Of a stretch of 7,864 nucleotides of DNA, positions 5,864-7,864 are shown one piece after another. The DNA is taken from positions 1-7,864 of the forward strand of contig JBPCMU010000001.1 in assembly GCA_051001975.1 (NCBI GenBank). The letters are read 5' to 3'. The translations under genes and the position numbers were made by a program. Position 1 is the stretch's first letter; the number at the start of each line of letters is the position of its first letter. Source of the DNA: DATAEG01 sp051001975. GTDB taxonomy: Bacteria > Actinomycetota > Actinomycetes > Mycobacteriales > Jatrophihabitantaceae. The notes below the pieces were generated by a model. The model had not been told where the DNA came from. It ran no database searches and worked only from the letters and a program-made list of their open reading frames with translations.

Positions 5864-6351
5864 GTCAGCCGCGCCGCCACTCGTCCCGCCGGATCAGGCT
5901 GGTCGAGGTTGAAGCCCAGGCTGCGCAAGGCTTTCTGCGCTGCCGAGTTGTCGGCCGAGGTGTCGGCGACGACCGATTGCGCGCCCAGTGCGCGGGCCCG
6001 CTCGACGATCGCGCGCAGCGCCGCGGTGCCCGCACCGCGGCCGCGAGCGCCGCGGGTCAGCCACATTCCGGTCTCCATCGCGCCGCCGGCGACGTGCTTC
6101 AGCCGGATTGCCCCGACCGGTTCGCCGGCGACGGCAACAGCGTGGGTCTCCTCCCCACCAGGCCCGTCCAGTCCGGATCGGGCGTCCCGGTGCATCGCCC
6201 GCAGCCGGTCCCGCGCGGCGGCATCCCAGCCGACGCTGCCCGGCACCGGCGGGATCACCTCGTTCGGGTCGGCGTCGGCCACCGCCGCGGCGACCAACCG
6301 TTCCAGCATCGGCTCGTCGAGCGGGCAGAGGCTCACGTCCGCATCAGGCAC
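5854..6351 (-). CDS. GNAT family N-acetyltransferase
   Basis: This 165-residue protein fits the single-domain GNAT fold, transferring an acetyl group from acetyl-CoA to an amine. The opening DVSLCPLDEPMLERLV (residues 5-20) is the first strand and helix of RimJ/RimL-like members. METGMWLTRGARGRGAGTAAL (about 92-112) carries the acetyl-CoA pyrophosphate loop R-x-x-G-x-G (103-108). ADTSADNSAAQKALRSLGF (129-147) is the typical C-terminal 'N..A...l.k.GF' motif. The substrate is unknown. The start is uncertain: GTG 6351 is chosen because the family homology begins there. GTG 6339 and ATG 6402 are in frame, and the latter would overlap dapA by 15 bases. Much longer upstream extensions are antisense to dapA and rejected. 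It is divergent from dapA, so the two 5' regions share about 36 bases. Confidence 0.85.
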   Translation of the reverse strand: MPDADVSLCPLDEPMLERLVAAAVADADPNEVIPPVPGSVGWDAAARDRLRAMHRDARSGLDGPGGEETHAVAVAGEPVGAIRLKHVAGGAMETGMWLTRGARGRGAGTAALRAIVERARALGAQSVVADTSADNSAAQKALRSLGFNLDQPDPAGRVAARLTLS

Positions 6352-6375
6352 CTCATCATCATGCCGGTCACGCGG

Positions 6376-6381
6376 TAGCGT
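6376..6381 (+). promoter_or_regulatory. Candidate -10 hexamer for dapA
   Basis: TAGCGT fits TANNNT and ends six bases before the dapA ATG at 6388, so the transcript would start at the ATG itself. No Shine-Dalgarno sequence is visible before dapA, consistent with a leaderless message. The hexamer lies between the divergent dapA and acetyltransferase starts. A -35 match is not evident. Confidence 0.4.
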
Positions 6382-6387
6382 TTGGGC

Positions 6388-7290
6388 ATGCCCGTTGCCC
6401 ATTCCGAGCCGCCTTTCGGCAGGCTGCTCACCGCGATGGTGACGCCCTTCGACGCAACCGGCGCGCTCGATCTCCCGGCGGCCGCCGACCTGGCGAACTA
6501 CCTCGTCGACGCGATGCGAAATGACGGCCTGGTGGTCAATGGCACCACCGGCGAGTCGCCCACCACCAGCGACGCGGAAAAGGCCGAACTGGTGCGCGCG
6601 GTCAAGGACGCGGTGGGTGACCGGGCCAAGGTGGTGGCCGGCGTCGGCACGTTCGACACCGCGCACACCAAGCACCTGGCAGGTCAGGCGGAGAAGGCCG
6701 GCGCGGACGGTCTGTTGGTCGTTACGCCGTACTACTCGAAGCCGCCGCAAGCCGGGCTGCTCGCGCACTTCACTGCCGTCGCCGATGCGACCGACCTGCC
6801 GGTGCTGCTCTACGACATTCCCGGTCGTACCGCCACGCCGATCTCATCCGAGACACTGATCGCGCTCTCGAACCACCCGAACGTCGTCGCGGTCAAGGAC
6901 GCGAAGGGTGACATCACCGCCAGCGCCGAGGTGATGGCGGTGACCGAGCTCGCCTACTACGCCGGCGACGACGCCATGACACTTCCGCTGCTGGCTGTCG
7001 GCGGTGTCGGCGTGGTGGGCACCTCCACTCACTTCTCCGGCGCCGCGATGAAGGATCTGATCGACGCCTTCGTCGCCGGGAACGCGGCCGAGGCGCTGCG
7101 CGGGCATCGCACCCTGTTGCCGATCTTTACCGGCGTGTTCGCGACGCAGGGCTGCATCCTGGTCAAGGCCGGTCTGGCGGCACAGGGCCGTCCGGTCGGC
7201 GGTTTGCGGTCGCCGCTGATCGAAGCGACCGAGTCCGAGACGGCGGCACTGCGCACCGCGCTCGCCGCGTCCGGCCTGTTCGCCGGCTGA
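6388..7290 (+). CDS. dapA: 4-hydroxy-tetrahydrodipicolinate synthase DapA
   Basis: DapA condenses pyruvate with aspartate semialdehyde, the first committed step to diaminopimelate (cell wall) and lysine; it is a cytoplasmic TIM-barrel enzyme, usually a tetramer. The 300 residues show the expected sites. GTTGESPT (52-59) holds the substrate-binding threonines, and VTPYYSKPP (112-120) the tyrosine shared across the subunit interface. LLYDIPGRT (140-148) contains catalytic Tyr142 and Arg147, and VVAVKDAKGD (166-175) contains Lys170, which forms the Schiff base with pyruvate. All key residues are present, distinguishing it from other class I pyruvate lyases only by overall similarity to actinobacterial DapA. 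ATG 6388 is chosen; a TTG at 6382 would add two residues. It appears monocistronic here: the upstream gene is divergent and the downstream ORF convergent. The rnj-type gene that I recall following dapA in mycobacteria is not in the window. Confidence 0.96.
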   Translation: MPVAHSEPPFGRLLTAMVTPFDATGALDLPAAADLANYLVDAMRNDGLVVNGTTGESPTTSDAEKAELVRAVKDAVGDRAKVVAGVGTFDTAHTKHLAGQAEKAGADGLLVVTPYYSKPPQAGLLAHFTAVADATDLPVLLYDIPGRTATPISSETLIALSNHPNVVAVKDAKGDITASAEVMAVTELAYYAGDDAMTLPLLAVGGVGVVGTSTHFSGAAMKDLIDAFVAGNAAEALRGHRTLLPIFTGVFATQGCILVKAGLAAQGRPVGGLRSPLIEATESETAALRTALAASGLFAG

Positions 7291-7302
7291 GGCGGGCGCG
7301 CG

Positions 7303-7315
7303 GCGGCGTGGCCGC
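7303..7315 (+). terminator. Weak hairpin after dapA
   Basis: GCGGC-GTG-GCCGC can form a 5-bp stem 13 bases after the dapA stop codon, in the gap to the convergent small ORF. There is no T-run, so it is a low-confidence termination signal. Confidence 0.25.
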
Positions 7316-7350
7316 TCAGCCCGCTACTCGACGGCCGGCAGCCAAAATCG

Positions 7351-7557
7351 TCAGCCTTCGCGGGCATTGCCGAGGCTGATCGACTGATCGGGCGACGGCG
7401 GGGTGGCCGCTGCGGAGTCGAGATGCGGTCCCGGCTTCGGCCGCCGCGGCTCGCGCACCGGGCTGCCGCCGCCGGTACTCCGCCCGGGTCCGCCGGGGCG
7501 GCTCGGCCCGGCGGGTATCCGCCGCCATCGCCGGAGCAGTCGCCGTAGCCAGTTCAT
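7351..7557 (-). CDS. Small Arg/Pro-rich hypothetical protein
   Basis: The 68-residue product starts with an amphipathic, strongly basic segment (MNWLRRLLRRWRR, 1-13). A Pro/Gly/Ser-rich region follows, containing PVREPRRPKPGP (33-44), then a mildly acidic low-complexity tail. No enzymatic domain is visible. The basic amphipathic start could bind a membrane surface or nucleic acid, and the rest looks disordered. Short actinobacterial proteins with a PVREPRRP-like core seem familiar to me, but I cannot name a family. A GAAGG lies 12 bases before the ATG, somewhat farther than ideal. It is convergent with dapA, 60 bases apart. It could be a real small gene; chance openness in GC-rich DNA is the alternative. 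Confidence 0.45.
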   Translation of the reverse strand: MNWLRRLLRRWRRIPAGPSRPGGPGRSTGGGSPVREPRRPKPGPHLDSAAATPPSPDQSISLGNAREG

Positions 7558-7635
7558 GGGTCGAGAATGCCTTCGATCCGTGGCGGTGTCGGCGATTTGA
7601 GCTGCCAGCGAACGTGGCTGCGGCGCCGGCCGCTA

Positions 7636-7674
7636 TTGCCGAGAGGGAGGATTCCGTCACGACACGCCGACGAA
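7636..7674 (-). repeat. 39-base dispersed element, copy 2 (inverted)
   Basis: On the minus strand this reads TTCGTCGGCGTGTCGTGACG to CCTCCCTCTCGGCAA and matches 4324-4362 at 35 of 39 positions. It directly precedes a tandem repeat array. Confidence 0.8.
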
Positions 7675-7717
7675 AGCGACAGAAAGCTCCCGCTCGACAG
7701 CGACAACCTCCCTTTCG

Positions 7718-7864
7718 CAATAGATCCTGCCGACCGTAGGTCCAGGCGGGTAGCGGCTGCGACGCCTGCGGAGCAGGCGCAATAGATCGCGCCGACCGTA
7801 GGTCCAGGCGGGTAGCGGCTGCGAGGCCTGCGGAGCAGGCGCAATAGATAGCGCCAACCGTAGG
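7718..7864 (+). repeat. 62-base tandem repeat array, running off the window
   Basis: Units start at CAATAGAT: 7718-7779, 7780-7841 and a partial third from 7842 to the window end. Copies 1 and 2 agree at 59 of 62 positions. Each unit contains ACCGTAGGTCCAGGCGGG and ends in a hairpin. The hairpin is CGCCTGC-GGA-GCAGGCG in copy 1 (7763-7779); in copy 2 (7825-7841) the outermost pair is lost. The period is not a multiple of three, so it is not a protein repeat. The number of further copies to the right is unknown. Confidence 0.92.

Larger units (their letters stand above)
7558..7864. other. Stretch without a convincing gene; repeats
   Basis: No frame here encodes a recognisable protein. The overlapping open frames are short, and those across the tandem array shift phase with each 62-base unit. 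The stretch holds the second 39-base dispersed element, a related short sequence at 7703-7720 (CCTCCCTTTCGCAA), and the 62-base tandem repeat. Confidence 0.6.

Noticed and set aside
5854..6768. A 304-residue version of the acetyltransferase
   Set aside because: The extra N-terminal ~120-140 residues are antisense to dapA and have no GNAT-like sequence; homology starts near residue 5 of the short form.
7657..7857. Minus-strand frames over the tandem repeat with RYPPGPTVG-like peptides
   Set aside because: The 62-base period changes frame with every copy, so the recurring peptide appears in different frames; not a coding repeat.
1..7864. Defence system, toxin-antitoxin pair, prophage or insertion sequence
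   Set aside because: No transposase, integrase, nuclease or toxin-like protein was recognised in any frame; the window does not support such a call despite its repeats.

Overview
The window is GC-rich DNA with GC-rich third codon positions, typical of an Actinomycetota chromosome. The ThyX and DapA proteins resemble, from memory, their mycobacterial counterparts. I cannot name the genus. The gene content is mostly housekeeping plus small transport and modification genes. I see no CRISPR array, tRNA, rRNA, transposase, phage gene or recognisable defence system.

Left part (1-1126): on the minus strand lies a short-chain dehydrogenase/reductase (SDR) that leaves the window at base 1 and appears to have lost its N-terminal NAD(P)-binding part. 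Two bases away and divergent is an intact TetR-type regulator (446-1033). Then comes a tight plus-strand group: thyX, flavin-dependent thymidylate synthase (1127-1885); a PfkB-family sugar/nucleoside kinase (1898-2794); and a P-loop kinase of the uridine kinase/fructose-kinase-like group (2785-3399), which overlaps the PfkB gene by 10 bases. These three are probably one operon, although the substrates of the two kinases are unknown.

Middle part (3400-4833): this is a scarred, repeat-rich stretch. A nested four-copy inverted repeat (3443-3514) separates the kinase gene from a convergent minus-strand remnant of a phosphodiester glycosidase (3540-3941). The remnant keeps only the C-terminal half of its domain. 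About 740 bases follow without a confident gene. They contain a 39-base element found again, inverted, near the right end of the window, and an array of two GC-rich repeat families (4492-4813).

Right part (4834-7864): an EamA/DMT-family exporter on the plus strand converges on a minus-strand GNAT acetyltransferase. The acetyltransferase is divergent from dapA (4-hydroxy-tetrahydrodipicolinate synthase, lysine/diaminopimelate pathway). dapA is followed by a convergent small Arg/Pro-rich ORF and then by repeat DNA: the second 39-base element and a 62-base tandem repeat that runs off the end. The exporter and dapA both have a TANNNT-type -10 hexamer placed so that transcription would start at or next to the start codon, suggesting leaderless mRNAs.

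The thyX and dapA genes, which I recall as adjacent in mycobacteria, are here about 4.5 kb apart. The intervening DNA holds gene remnants and dispersed repeats, so the interval looks like a site of past insertion and deletion. The most interesting signals are the nested inverted repeat, the dispersed and tandem repeat families, the two N-terminally truncated genes, and the uncharacterised kinase pair coupled to thyX.
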